A DNA stretch of 16,588 nt. Source: DATAFO01 sp046728015. Lineage in GTDB: Bacteria; Actinomycetota; Thermoleophilia; Solirubrobacterales; 70-9. The stretch lies in NCBI GenBank assembly GCA_046728015.1, contig JBKPDQ010000181.1, forward strand, positions 1 to 16,588. The letters are read 5' to 3'. Under the pieces are notes generated by a model. The model was not told the DNA's origin and ran no database searches. It saw only the letters and a program-made list of their open reading frames with translations. Each line of letters begins with the position of its first letter. Positions within the stretch are counted from its first letter, which is position 1. The translations under genes and the position numbers were made by a program. Shown in pieces: positions 7,739 to 15,588 of the stretch.

Positions 7739-10093
7739 TCAGCGGGGAAGCCCCCACGACGCCCCCGTGGCATCCGTCGCGACCGGGGCGATCGTCATCT
7801 CCGGCTGCGTGCCTCGGGTGACGATCACGACCGCCGCCTTCCGGTCGAGGTCGATCTCGAGCACGCCGCCGGGCAGTTCCCGCCACGTCACCGGGCGCCC
7901 GCTGCGGGCGTCCCGCACCTCGTAGGGACCCGGCAGCCCGGGCGCCACGCGGCACGGCTCGCCGGCCAGGCTCTCGACGTGCACGAACTGCGTCCGGCCG
8001 CCGCGGCGGGCGGCGCTGACGAGGAACGCGCCCTCGGTCCGCAGCTCGTGGATGACCGCGTCGTCCCACGCCTCGGGCACGGCGGGGAACACCCGGATCG
8101 TGCCTCCATGCGACTGCACGAGCATGTCGTGCAGCGACTGGGCGCCAGACAGCGGCGTCTCCATCACCGGGCTCGAGCCCTCCTTGTACATGGTGTTGGG
8201 CTGGATGAAGTCGTCCAGCAGCGTGTCGAGATACTCGTGCGCGCGGTCGCCCTCGCCCAGCAGCGCGGTCATCGACGCGGCGCCCGTGAACGTGTATCCC
8301 TGGAGCGCGCCGGAGAAGCCGACCCAGTGGGCGAGCGAGCGCTCGAGCAGGTCCCGCTGCTCGAGCGTCGAGGCGTCGAAGAGATACAGCGGGTAGAACC
8401 ACAGCAGGTGCGAGTAGTGCCGGTGCGAGGAGGTGAGCGGCACGTCCGCGCCGATCCACAGGCCGTCCGGCCCCTGCGGCGGGTCGACCAGCCGGTTCAG
8501 CACGTCGCGCCAGCGCGGACGCAGCTCGTCGGCGATCCCGAGCCGGTCGGCGGAGTCGAGCAGCGTCCGGCAGCCCCACGACAGCAGCGCGAGGTCGTAG
8601 TTGCAGTCGCGCGCGAGCGCGTACTCCGGCGAGAACGTCTCCGGCAGATGCAGCCGGCCGTCGGCGTCCTCGGTCAGGAAGTGCAGGTAGAAGTTGACCG
8701 CCCGCCGCAGCAGCGGATAGACGAGGTCGCGCAGGACGCCGTCGTCCATCGTGTGCCGGTAGGCGAGCCAGGCGTCGTGCAGCGCCCACGTGAGGTTGCC
8801 GACCTCGGGCAGCGCGTCTGGGCTGACGGTGCCCGGGACCGCGACCGTGGACCCGTTGGTCAGGTCCTCCTGCGTGGTGCGTCCGATCGCCGCCGAGTCC
8901 GCGCGGTATGCCTCGGGCACGTTGAGGGTCAGGTTGTCGCCGTAGCGGTCGAGCTCCCACGACAGCGAATCGAGCTCGTGGTGGCCGGTCGCGTGGATCA
9001 GCCAGTACTCGAGCTGGACGTTGAGGTTCCACCACGTGGCGGGCCAGCTCGTCGGCTCCAGCCACGGCCCGGCGGTCCCGATCACCGGGCGGTCAGCGCG
9101 GGTCGCGCTCGCCATCTTGTAGAGCTGGATCCAGTAGAAGCTCTGCAGGCGCGCGTCGGGGATCGACACGAAGCTCCTCGGGTAGAAGCCGTGCCACCAA
9201 TGCCGGTGCGCCCCGGCGAGCTCTTCGACCGACTCGTCCACGCCACGGTCGGCCGTGCGGGCGGCCTGCTCGGCGGCGCTCGCGTCCGGATAGGTGTGCG
9301 CCACGGTCGCGACCAGCGTGCTCGTGCCGTCGGCGTCCGTGCGATGGCGCCAGGCGGTCGCAGTCTGCCCGCCGGCGACGAGGTCCTGCAGGCACTCGCC
9401 GCCGTCGGGCGTCGTGGTGACGACCGGATCGGGGTTCTCCTGGTAGCCCGGCGGCGGCGTGCGACCCTCGGCGCGCGGACTGATGGCGGGATACGGCGTG
9501 AACGACCAGGCGAGAGCGCGCTCGCCGGCGTCCGGCATCAGCTCCACGACGAGCAGGTCCTCGGTCGCGTGCACGAACGCCCGCAGGACCACCGTGCCCA
9601 GCGTGGTCGTCACCGTCCCCGTCAGCTCGGCGTCCCACAGCGACAGCCGCAGGTCGACGCCGGTGACGTCTCCGGCGGTCTCGAGCGTCAGGTAGCCGAT
9701 CCGCAGCCGGGCCTGGCCCCAGACCGCGTTCGACATCTCGGCGGTCTGGCCGAGGTTCGTCACCGGACCGAGAACATCCTGGTGGTCGTGCACCCGGCTG
9801 TCGCCGAGCGTGAGCTGGACCCGCTGTCGGCTCGGATGCCGGTACAGCGACGCGGCAAGCCCGCCGTTGCCCATGAACGGCGCCTCGAAGAAGTCGGCCG
9901 GCACGCGAGTCCACACCATGTCCTGGCTCGCCATGAAGCGGCGCCACGCGTTGGGCGACCGCATCCGGTCGTCAAGAACCAGCGACGCTGCCTCGAACGG
10001 CGCCGCGGCGGCGCCAGCCGGAAGGCCGGCCGCCAGCGCGCCCGCCAGGGTCGAGCCGATGAAGTGCCGGCGCGTGATCTCACGTGGGCTCAT
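7739..10093 (-). CDS. Tat-exported GH95-like glycoside hydrolase (probable alpha-L-fucosidase)
   Basis: 784 residues. Residues 1-30 carry the Tat motif TRRHFIG, a hydrophobic stretch and an alanine-rich cleavage area. An N-terminal beta-sandwich (about 45-290) leads into an (alpha/alpha)6 barrel. WWNLNVQ (354-360) contains the paired asparagines (N356, N358) that GH95 uses to assist its base. FSPE (487-490) supplies the expected acid, E490. HRHYSHLLWFYP (557-568) and DMLVQSHGGTIRVFPAVPEAW (from 656) are further family motifs, followed by a C-terminal beta domain. Where classical GH95 proteins have QIDGN before MLLQSHGG, this one has VMETP (643-647), so the presumed base aspartate aligns with E645. 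It may be a divergent subfamily, and alpha-L-galactosidase or another fucosyl-linkage specificity cannot be excluded. The start has GGGAGGAA at 10101-10108, seven bases upstream. It has its own promoter and two candidate operators. Confidence 0.82.
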   Translation of the reverse strand: MSPREITRRHFIGSTLAGALAAGLPAGAAAAPFEAASLVLDDRMRSPNAWRRFMASQDMVWTRVPADFFEAPFMGNGGLAASLYRHPSRQRVQLTLGDSRVHDHQDVLGPVTNLGQTAEMSNAVWGQARLRIGYLTLETAGDVTGVDLRLSLWDAELTGTVTTTLGTVVLRAFVHATEDLLVVELMPDAGERALAWSFTPYPAISPRAEGRTPPPGYQENPDPVVTTTPDGGECLQDLVAGGQTATAWRHRTDADGTSTLVATVAHTYPDASAAEQAARTADRGVDESVEELAGAHRHWWHGFYPRSFVSIPDARLQSFYWIQLYKMASATRADRPVIGTAGPWLEPTSWPATWWNLNVQLEYWLIHATGHHELDSLSWELDRYGDNLTLNVPEAYRADSAAIGRTTQEDLTNGSTVAVPGTVSPDALPEVGNLTWALHDAWLAYRHTMDDGVLRDLVYPLLRRAVNFYLHFLTEDADGRLHLPETFSPEYALARDCNYDLALLSWGCRTLLDSADRLGIADELRPRWRDVLNRLVDPPQGPDGLWIGADVPLTSSHRHYSHLLWFYPLYLFDASTLEQRDLLERSLAHWVGFSGALQGYTFTGAASMTALLGEGDRAHEYLDTLLDDFIQPNTMYKEGSSPVMETPLSGAQSLHDMLVQSHGGTIRVFPAVPEAWDDAVIHELRTEGAFLVSAARRGGRTQFVHVESLAGEPCRVAPGLPGPYEVRDARSGRPVTWRELPGGVLEIDLDRKAAVVIVTRGTQPEMTIAPVATDATGASWGLPR

Positions 10094-10127
10094 CGCACGC
10101 TTCCTCCCGGCGCGCCTCCCGCGCCAT

Positions 10128-10138
10128 ACATCCGAGGT
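10128..10138. promoter_or_regulatory. Candidate operator at the GH95 transcription start
   Basis: ACATCCGAGGT (plus strand) matches ACATCNGATGT with one mismatch. Read on the minus strand it is ACCTCGGATGT followed by ATGG, the same downstream context as the perfect site before fucU (GATGTATGG in both). It lies about 10 bp downstream of the TACCGT -10 element, where a bound repressor would block initiation. Confidence 0.6.
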
Positions 10139-10148
10139 CTAGCCCCGG

Positions 10149-10177
10149 ACGGTACGAGCCGATCCGGCAACTGTCAA
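10149..10177 (-). promoter_or_regulatory. Sigma70-type promoter of the GH95 gene
   Basis: Read on the minus strand, TTGACA (10172-10177) is a perfect -35 box. An exact 17-bp spacer follows, then TACCGT (10149-10154), a TAnnnT -10. Transcription should start near 10140, giving a leader of about 45-50 nt that contains the operator at 10128-10138 and the ribosome-binding site. It shows that the GH95 gene can be transcribed separately from the isomerase/kinase genes upstream. Confidence 0.65.
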
Positions 10178-10214
10178 GCGTTTTCAAGAGACGGCGATCG
10201 CCAGCCCGCCGTCG

Positions 10215-10225
10215 TCATCCGATGT
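10215..10225. promoter_or_regulatory. Second candidate operator upstream of the GH95 promoter
   Basis: TCATCCGATGT (minus strand ACATCGGATGA) matches ACATCNGATGT with one mismatch. It sits between the isomerase stop and the GH95 -35 box, about 38 bp upstream of the latter. Its centre is 87 bp, roughly eight helical turns, from the operator at 10128-10138, which would suit looping across the promoter. Function is inferred. Confidence 0.5.
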
Positions 10226-10245
10226 TTCGGCCCGGCTCCCGCTGG

Positions 10246-11874
10246 CTACGGCCGCTGCACGTGCCCGCACAGATGCACCCGGATGCCGAGCTCGGCGAAC
10301 ATCGCGGCCTTGGCGTGCAGCGCCCGGTCGGCGGTATCGTCGTCCGGCGCGTACGCCACCTGCAGGTGGTTCGCCTTGTGCCGAGCCATGAACTGGTCCC
10401 GCGTGATCCCGTGCAGGACGGCGTGCATGATCGGCCACTGAGGCGTCGTGGCCGCGAGCCGCCGCTGGGTCTCCTCGTCCGGCAGGGCAAGCGCCGTGGC
10501 GCGGCCGAGGTCGACGTGGAGCGCGCCGTCCATGACGAACAAGCGGGACCAGACGACCGCTCCGGGCTTCGACACGCCGCTCAGCGTCCCGCCGCCGAGC
10601 GGGAAGTACATGGGCGGCTGCCGCATGCTCCACGACTTGTCGTAGCCGCCGTTGTGCGAAGCCGGCACAGAGCCGGAGATCTCGAAGACCCACACGAACC
10701 GGCCGTCGTATTCAGCACCCCAGCGGACGTCGTGCAGCGTGGTGGCCGGGTCGAAGCCCATCGCGGTCCAGACTCGGTTGGTCACCAGCGCATCCACCGC
10801 CGCGCCCTCGTCCACCTCGTTGAAGTGGGGCAGCGGCACGCCCGGATACAGCTCGCGCGACCCATCGCGACTGCGCACGGGCGGCCGCTCGGCGTCGTTG
10901 AGCAGCCCCTCGACGAGGTCGCTGGCGGGCACGACGTCCTTCAAGCCCTGCTGGTACTGGATCCCCACCGCATCCAGGCCGAAGTCGTCGGCCATGCGCA
11001 GCGCGGCGATGTACATCCTGCACTGACTCAGCAGCTGCCCGTCGGTGAGCTCCGTCGCCCCGTCGCTGCCCGTGTGGAACGTCATCCCGGCACGGTCCAG
11101 CCAAGAGCGCACCGCCAGCGCATCCTCGTCGCCGACCCGGCCCATCTCGGCGACGAGCGCGCTCTGCGAGAGGCGCTCCTTGTAGATCCCGAGCGGGTTG
11201 AGCAGCTCGTCGTCGATGATCGCGTTGTACATCCCCATGCAGCCCTCGTCGAAGACGCCGATGATCGCCTTCTCGCGCTGCAGTTGAGCCGCGAGCGCAC
11301 GCCCGAGGTCGACCTCCGAGCCGGCACCAAGGTCGTCGAGGTCACGCACATGGCTCGTGTCGTGTGACAGCGCGCCGCTCTCGAGCCAGGTCCGCAGGCA
11401 GCCACGCGCCCAGTCGTCGGTGAAGTCCTCGCTCCACAGCACCGAGTGGCGCACGCCGGCCTTGGTCAGGCTCGCGGTGAGGTTGAGCAGGCCGACCAGC
11501 CCGGGGAACTCCCCGCTCCAGTTGGCGACCAGGAGGATCGGGCCGCGGTGGGTGCGCAGGCCGGGCAGGACGTGGTGGCTGTACTGCCACACGGCCTCGA
11601 CGACGACGACCGGCGCATCCGGCGGCAGCTGCTTGAAGACCTCGATGCCGGCGCGCTGGCTGTCTATGAAACCGTGCTTGCCGACAGGGTGCCCGCGCCG
11701 GACCGTCCAACCGAGCGCCTCGACCGCGACCGCGAAGTCTTCCTCGAGCTTGCGCTGCGTCGGCCAGCACGTCACGTTCGCCGCGGGCCGCAGGTCGCCG
11801 CTGGCGACCGTGTAGACGACGCCCGGCTCCGCGGCCTGCGGCGCCGGGAGATCGGGCATGGCGTAACGGGTCAT
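10246..11874 (-). CDS. L-fucose/L-arabinose isomerase-family protein
   Basis: 542 residues, near the size of the L-fucose isomerase fold. Visible family segments are FDEGCMGMYNAIIDDEL (208-224), GLDAVGIQYQQGL (299-311), LLNDAERPP (324-332), HFNEVDEGAAVDALVT (350-365), which resembles the metal-binding ExDxxGA segment of related isomerases, and RHKANHLQVAYA (498-509), whose His (H503) is the expected C-terminal metal ligand. Candidate Mn2+ ligands are therefore E353, D355 and H503; the first two are tentative. The family interconverts aldoses and ketoses, here probably L-fucose and L-fuculose in the cytoplasm. The ATG overlaps the kinase stop as ATGA, with CAGGAG just upstream, so the two genes should be translationally coupled. 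The protein is not a close copy of enterobacterial FucI as far as can be read, so D-arabinose or another 6-deoxy sugar is possible. Confidence 0.78.
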   Translation of the reverse strand: MTRYAMPDLPAPQAAEPGVVYTVASGDLRPAANVTCWPTQRKLEEDFAVAVEALGWTVRRGHPVGKHGFIDSQRAGIEVFKQLPPDAPVVVVEAVWQYSHHVLPGLRTHRGPILLVANWSGEFPGLVGLLNLTASLTKAGVRHSVLWSEDFTDDWARGCLRTWLESGALSHDTSHVRDLDDLGAGSEVDLGRALAAQLQREKAIIGVFDEGCMGMYNAIIDDELLNPLGIYKERLSQSALVAEMGRVGDEDALAVRSWLDRAGMTFHTGSDGATELTDGQLLSQCRMYIAALRMADDFGLDAVGIQYQQGLKDVVPASDLVEGLLNDAERPPVRSRDGSRELYPGVPLPHFNEVDEGAAVDALVTNRVWTAMGFDPATTLHDVRWGAEYDGRFVWVFEISGSVPASHNGGYDKSWSMRQPPMYFPLGGGTLSGVSKPGAVVWSRLFVMDGALHVDLGRATALALPDEETQRRLAATTPQWPIMHAVLHGITRDQFMARHKANHLQVAYAPDDDTADRALHAKAAMFAELGIRVHLCGHVQRP

Positions 11875-13349
11875 CGCTCCTGCCTTTCCGCGAGCGCGTG
11901 GACCGTGTCGGCGGTTTGCGGATAGAGGTCGCGGTAGAGCCGGTAGAGGTCCTCGTACCGCTCGACGGCATCAGCCCGAGGCGTCACCGTCTCCTGAATG
12001 GGGTTCCAGGCGTCGATCGACGCGGGTGCGATGAGCTGGGCGGCGAGGAAGGCCGCGCCGTAGCTGGCGCCGATCGACTGCGTCCGGATCTCCTGCGGGC
12101 GACCGGTGATGTCCGAGACGAGCTGGGTCCACAGCCCGCCCTGCGTCCCACCCCCGACCGCGACGATCCGCCGGATGTCGCCGCCCGCGGCCTCGATGGC
12201 CTCGATGTTGTGGCGGACGCCGTACCCGGTCGCCTCCAGCGCCGCCCGGTAGAGATCGCCGCGAGTGTGCGACAGCGTGAGCCCCGCGATCACGCCGCGG
12301 GCGTCCGGATCCATGATCGGCGTGCGCTCGCCGGCGAAGTACGGCAGCAGCAGGAGCCCGTTCGCGCCGACGCCGGAGCGCGCGGCGAGCTCGAGCAGCT
12401 CACCGTACGACGGAGAGCCGAAGAGCTCGCGCAGCCAGCTCGTGATGGCCCCGGACGTGGCCATCCCGCCGGCCAGGTTGCGCGTGCCGGGGAGTGCGCC
12501 GACGGTGCCCCACAGCGCCGGGCTCGTCAGGGGCTCCGGCACCGTGTGCACGAGGAACATCGTCGTGCCGTACATGAGCATGAGATCGCCGACGCCCTGG
12601 GCGCCGACGCTGAGCGCCTCCGACCAGGCGTCGATGGTGCCCGTGATGACCGGGCTGCCCACGGGCAGCCCCGTGGCCGCGGCGGCGTCGGCGCTCACCG
12701 TCCCCGCCGCGTCCCCCGGCCACAGCAGCGGGGGGAGTTCGATGGCACCGGCGATGTCGTCCGCCCATGGCTCATGCCAGGCCTGGTCCGGCGAGTCGTA
12801 GAGCGGAGTGCACTGGCTGGCGGAGTGATGGTCCAGGACGTACACGCCGGTCAGCCGGCGCACGAGGAACGAGCTCGGCATGTAGAGCCGGCGCGCCCGC
12901 GCGAAGAGCTCCGGCTCCTCGTCGGCGACCCAAGCGACCTTGGCCCCGGCCGCCTGCGAGGAGAGCGCCGAACCGCAGCGGCGGAGGATCTCGTCGGCGC
13001 CGTAGCGGTCATTCAGGCGGTCGATCTGGCGGCCGGCCCGGCTGTCGACGCCGTAGAGGATGGCCGGGCGCAGCGGTTCGTCGGTCGCGTCGGTGAGCAG
13101 CACGCACGGGCCCATGCCGCTGACGCCGACGGCCTGAACGTCGACGCGCTGCTCCGCGAGCAGGCGCCGCGCGATCGCGACGAACTCCTCCCACCACACG
13201 GACCCGTCCATCTCCACCATGCCGGGACCCGGGCGCTGGACGGCGTGCTCGACGACGTGCGAGGCGAGCACCCGACCCTCGAGGTCGACCAGGACGCCCT
13301 TGCTGCTCGACGTACCGATGTCGACGCCGATCACGGCAGGGCGAGGCAC
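11871..13349 (-). CDS. FGGY-family carbohydrate kinase (L-fuculokinase- or xylulokinase-like)
   Basis: About 492 residues, the normal FGGY size. It has an N-terminal phosphate loop VIGVDIGTSSSKG (6-18), GVDSRA (100-105) in the sugar-binding area, GTIDAWSEALSVGA (237-250) with the likely catalytic base D240, PYFAGERTPIMDPDARGVIA (336-355) typical of the family, and the ATP-binding VAVGGGTQGGLWTQLVSDI (396-414). It would phosphorylate a ketose, plausibly the L-fuculose made by the isomerase encoded immediately downstream with an ATGA overlap. Substrate specificity is inferred from that coupling only. GTG 13349 places the P-loop at a family-typical distance; GTG 13334 is an alternative and no clear Shine-Dalgarno distinguishes them. 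The frame is open further upstream, but those codons overlap the divergent L-fuconate dehydratase gene and read as a shadow. Confidence 0.85.
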   Translation of the reverse strand: MPRPAVIGVDIGTSSSKGVLVDLEGRVLASHVVEHAVQRPGPGMVEMDGSVWWEEFVAIARRLLAEQRVDVQAVGVSGMGPCVLLTDATDEPLRPAILYGVDSRAGRQIDRLNDRYGADEILRRCGSALSSQAAGAKVAWVADEEPELFARARRLYMPSSFLVRRLTGVYVLDHHSASQCTPLYDSPDQAWHEPWADDIAGAIELPPLLWPGDAAGTVSADAAAATGLPVGSPVITGTIDAWSEALSVGAQGVGDLMLMYGTTMFLVHTVPEPLTSPALWGTVGALPGTRNLAGGMATSGAITSWLRELFGSPSYGELLELAARSGVGANGLLLLPYFAGERTPIMDPDARGVIAGLTLSHTRGDLYRAALEATGYGVRHNIEAIEAAGGDIRRIVAVGGGTQGGLWTQLVSDITGRPQEIRTQSIGASYGAAFLAAQLIAPASIDAWNPIQETVTPRADAVERYEDLYRLYRDLYPQTADTVHALAERQER

Positions 13350-13388
13350 GCACGGCTTTGTAACGCATATCCTCGCGACGCAGGTCTC

Positions 13389-14666
13389 ATGAGCCGGATC
13401 ACCGACTTCGATACCGCCGACATCCGGTTTCCGACCTCGCTGTCGCTGGACGGGTCGGACGCGATGAACCCGGACCCCGACTACTCCGCGGCGTACCTGC
13501 GGATCTCGACGGACGCTCCGGACGGCCTGGCCGGTCACGGCTTCGTCTTCACGATCGGGCGGGGCAACGACGTCCAGGTGGCCGCCATCGAGGCGATCCG
13601 CGAGCGCTTCGTCGGCCGCGACGTCGAGGAGCTACTCGCCGACATGGGCGCGGTGTGGCGGGAGCTGGTCCACGACTCCCAGCTTCGCTGGCTCGGCCCC
13701 GAGAAGGGCGTGATGCACATGGCCGTGGGAGCGGTGATCAACGCGCTGTGGGACCTGAAGGCGAAGCGAGGCGGCATACCGCTGTGGGAGCTGCTGGCCG
13801 GGATGAGCCCCGAGGAGCTGGTCGGCCTCGTCGACTTCCGCTACCTGACCGACGCACTCACCCGAACCGAGGCGCTCGAGATCCTGCGGGCCGCGGAGCC
13901 GGGGCGCGCGGCCCGAAAAGACGAGCTGCTCGCGTCGGGATATCCCGCGTACACCACCACGCCGGGGTGGCTCGGCTACGACGACGCCAAGCTCGCCCGC
14001 CTGTGCGGGGAGGCCGTCGAGAGCGGCTTCGAGCTGATCAAGCTCAAGGTGGGCGCGGACCTCACCGACGACGTCCGCCGGCTCGAGATCGCCCGCGAGG
14101 CCGTGGGACCGAGCATCAGGATCGCCGTCGACGCGAACCAGCGGTGGGACGTCGCGGAGGCCATCGAATGGACGCGGGCACTCGCGCCCTACGACATCGC
14201 CTGGATCGAGGAGCCGACGAATCCCGACGACGTGCTCGGTCACGCGGCGATCGCCCGCGGCGTGGCTCCCGTGCCCGTCGCGACCGGCGAGCACATGGCC
14301 AACCGCATCATGTTCAAGCAGTTCCTGCAGGCGAAGGCGCTGCAGGTGCTTCAGATCGACGCGACCCGCGTCGCCGGCGTGAACGAGAACGTCGCGATCA
14401 TCCTCCTCGCCGCGAAGTTCGGCGTGCCTGTGTGTCCCCACGCGGGAGGCGTCGGCCTGTGCGAGGCGGTGCAGCACCTGGCGATGTTCGACTTCGTGGC
14501 GGTCTCCGGCAGCATGGAGCGCCGCGTCATCGAGTTCGTCGACCACCTGCACGAGCACTTCGTGACGCCGGTCGAGGTACGCGGCGGCCGCTACATCGCC
14601 CCTACGGCACCGGGCGCGGGGACCGAGATGCTCGCCGCGACGGTGGCGGCTCAGAGCCGTGGCTGA
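13389..14666 (+). CDS. fucD: L-fuconate dehydratase (enolase superfamily)
   Basis: 425 residues. It matches L-fuconate dehydratases throughout: DIRFPTSLSLDGSDAMNPDP (11-30), GHGFVFTIGRGN (49-60), KLKVGADLTDDVRR (218-231), GVNENVAI (330-337) and PHAGGVGLCEAVQH (350-363). Catalytic positions agree with the characterised Xanthomonas enzyme: the KxK acid/base lysines K218 and K220, Mg2+ ligands D248, E274 and E301, the D324-H351 dyad, and E382. It dehydrates L-fuconate to 2-keto-3-deoxy-L-fuconate in the cytoplasm. The ATG at 13389 is set by the conserved N-terminus; only a weak AGG precedes it. Its stop overlaps the next gene by 8 bp, so it heads an operon with the dehydrogenase and lactonase. 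It diverges from the kinase gene with only 39 bp between start codons. An in-frame extension upstream exists but is antisense to the kinase. Confidence 0.95.
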   Translation: MSRITDFDTADIRFPTSLSLDGSDAMNPDPDYSAAYLRISTDAPDGLAGHGFVFTIGRGNDVQVAAIEAIRERFVGRDVEELLADMGAVWRELVHDSQLRWLGPEKGVMHMAVGAVINALWDLKAKRGGIPLWELLAGMSPEELVGLVDFRYLTDALTRTEALEILRAAEPGRAARKDELLASGYPAYTTTPGWLGYDDAKLARLCGEAVESGFELIKLKVGADLTDDVRRLEIAREAVGPSIRIAVDANQRWDVAEAIEWTRALAPYDIAWIEEPTNPDDVLGHAAIARGVAPVPVATGEHMANRIMFKQFLQAKALQVLQIDATRVAGVNENVAIILLAAKFGVPVCPHAGGVGLCEAVQHLAMFDFVAVSGSMERRVIEFVDHLHEHFVTPVEVRGGRYIAPTAPGAGTEMLAATVAAQSRG

Positions 14667-15588
14667 GCCGCGGCTCGGCCGGCTCGGGTACGGGGCGGCG
14701 AACGTCGGCAACCTCTACCGGGCGATGACCGACGAGGACGCCTGGGCGGTGCTCGAGGCGGCATGGGAGAGCGGCATCCGCTACTTCGACACCGCACCGC
14801 ACTACGGACTGGGGCTCTCGGAGCGCCGGCTCGGGTCCTTCCTCGCCACGAAGCCCCGCACGGACTATGTCGTGTCGACCAAGGTCGGCCGGCTCTTGCG
14901 GCCGAGCCCGGAGACGGCGCACCGGCTGGACGACGCGAACCAGTTCGCAGTGCCCGCGTCGCTCCGCCGGGTGTGGGACTTCAGCGCCGGCGGCATCCGG
15001 GCGAGCCTCGAGGAGTCGCTTGAGCGCCTCGGCCTGTCGGGGGTCGATGTCCTCTACCTGCACGATCCGGACGAGCACGACCTGACCGCTGACCTGTCGA
15101 CCGGCGTCCCCGCGCTGGCCGCGCTCCGTGACGAGGGGCTCGTCGCCGCGATCGGGATCGGCTCGAAGTCGACCGAGGCGCTCGCCGCCGCGGTGCGCAC
15201 GGGGGCGCTCGACCTCGCCATGGTCGCCGGTCGCTACACGCTGCTCGAGCAGGCGGACGAGGTGGTCGCGGCCTGCCGCGAGACGGGGGTCGGGATCGTC
15301 GCTGCGGCGATCTTCAACTCCGGGCTGCTGTCGAAGCCGCGCCCCGGCGGCCGGTACGAGTACGGCGCGGTGCCACCCGAGCTGCTCGCGCGGGCAGAGC
15401 GCCTCGCGGAGGTCTGCGAGCGGCACGGGGTCACGCTGCCGGAGGCGGCGCTGCAGTTCCCGCTCCGCGAGCCGGCGGTGCGCAACGTCGTGGTGGGAGC
15501 CGCGACCCCAGAGCAGGTCCGCGAGAACGCGCGGCGGATGAAGGTCGAGATCCCGGAGGCGCTGTGGGACGAACTCGACGGACGGTAG
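14659..15588 (+). CDS. Aldo/keto reductase, L-fucose dehydrogenase (D-threo-aldose 1-dehydrogenase) type
   Basis: 309 residues. RYFDTAPHYGLGLSERRLG (41-59) is the signature of the D-threo-aldose 1-dehydrogenase branch. The AKR tetrad is complete: D44, Y49, K75 (VVSTKVG) and H135 (LYLHDPDEHD). The C-terminal VVGAATPEQVREN is the cofactor-binding end. It would oxidise L-fucose to L-fucono-lactone with NAD(P)+, the first committed step of the oxidative route. The GTG start lies inside the end of the dehydratase gene (8-bp overlap), and the frame also contains the start of the lactonase gene, so the three genes form one tightly packed operon. Cofactor preference cannot be read from sequence. Confidence 0.92.
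   Translation: MAEPRLGRLGYGAANVGNLYRAMTDEDAWAVLEAAWESGIRYFDTAPHYGLGLSERRLGSFLATKPRTDYVVSTKVGRLLRPSPETAHRLDDANQFAVPASLRRVWDFSAGGIRASLEESLERLGLSGVDVLYLHDPDEHDLTADLSTGVPALAALRDEGLVAAIGIGSKSTEALAAAVRTGALDLAMVAGRYTLLEQADEVVAACRETGVGIVAAAIFNSGLLSKPRPGGRYEYGAVPPELLARAERLAEVCERHGVTLPEAALQFPLREPAVRNVVVGAATPEQVRENARRMKVEIPEALWDELDGR

Noticed and set aside
7979..10441. Very long plus-strand open frame opposite the GH95 gene.
   Set aside because: Composition is R/V/G-rich shadow sequence typical of antisense frames in GC-rich DNA, while the minus-strand protein has clear GH95 motifs and a Tat signal.
11898..13388. Upstream in-frame extension of the L-fuconate dehydratase frame (about 500 codons).
   Set aside because: It is antisense to the FGGY kinase and lacks family similarity. 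The true N-terminus is set by the conserved MSRITDFDTADIRFP.
13420..13430. ACATCCGGTTT inside the dehydratase gene as a fifth operator copy.
   Set aside because: It has two mismatches and encodes the conserved DIRF of the family, so protein constraint explains it.
13350..13538. 63-codon upstream extension of the kinase frame.
   Set aside because: It overlaps the conserved N-terminus of the dehydratase in antisense and has no kinase-like sequence; the P-loop follows GTG 13349.
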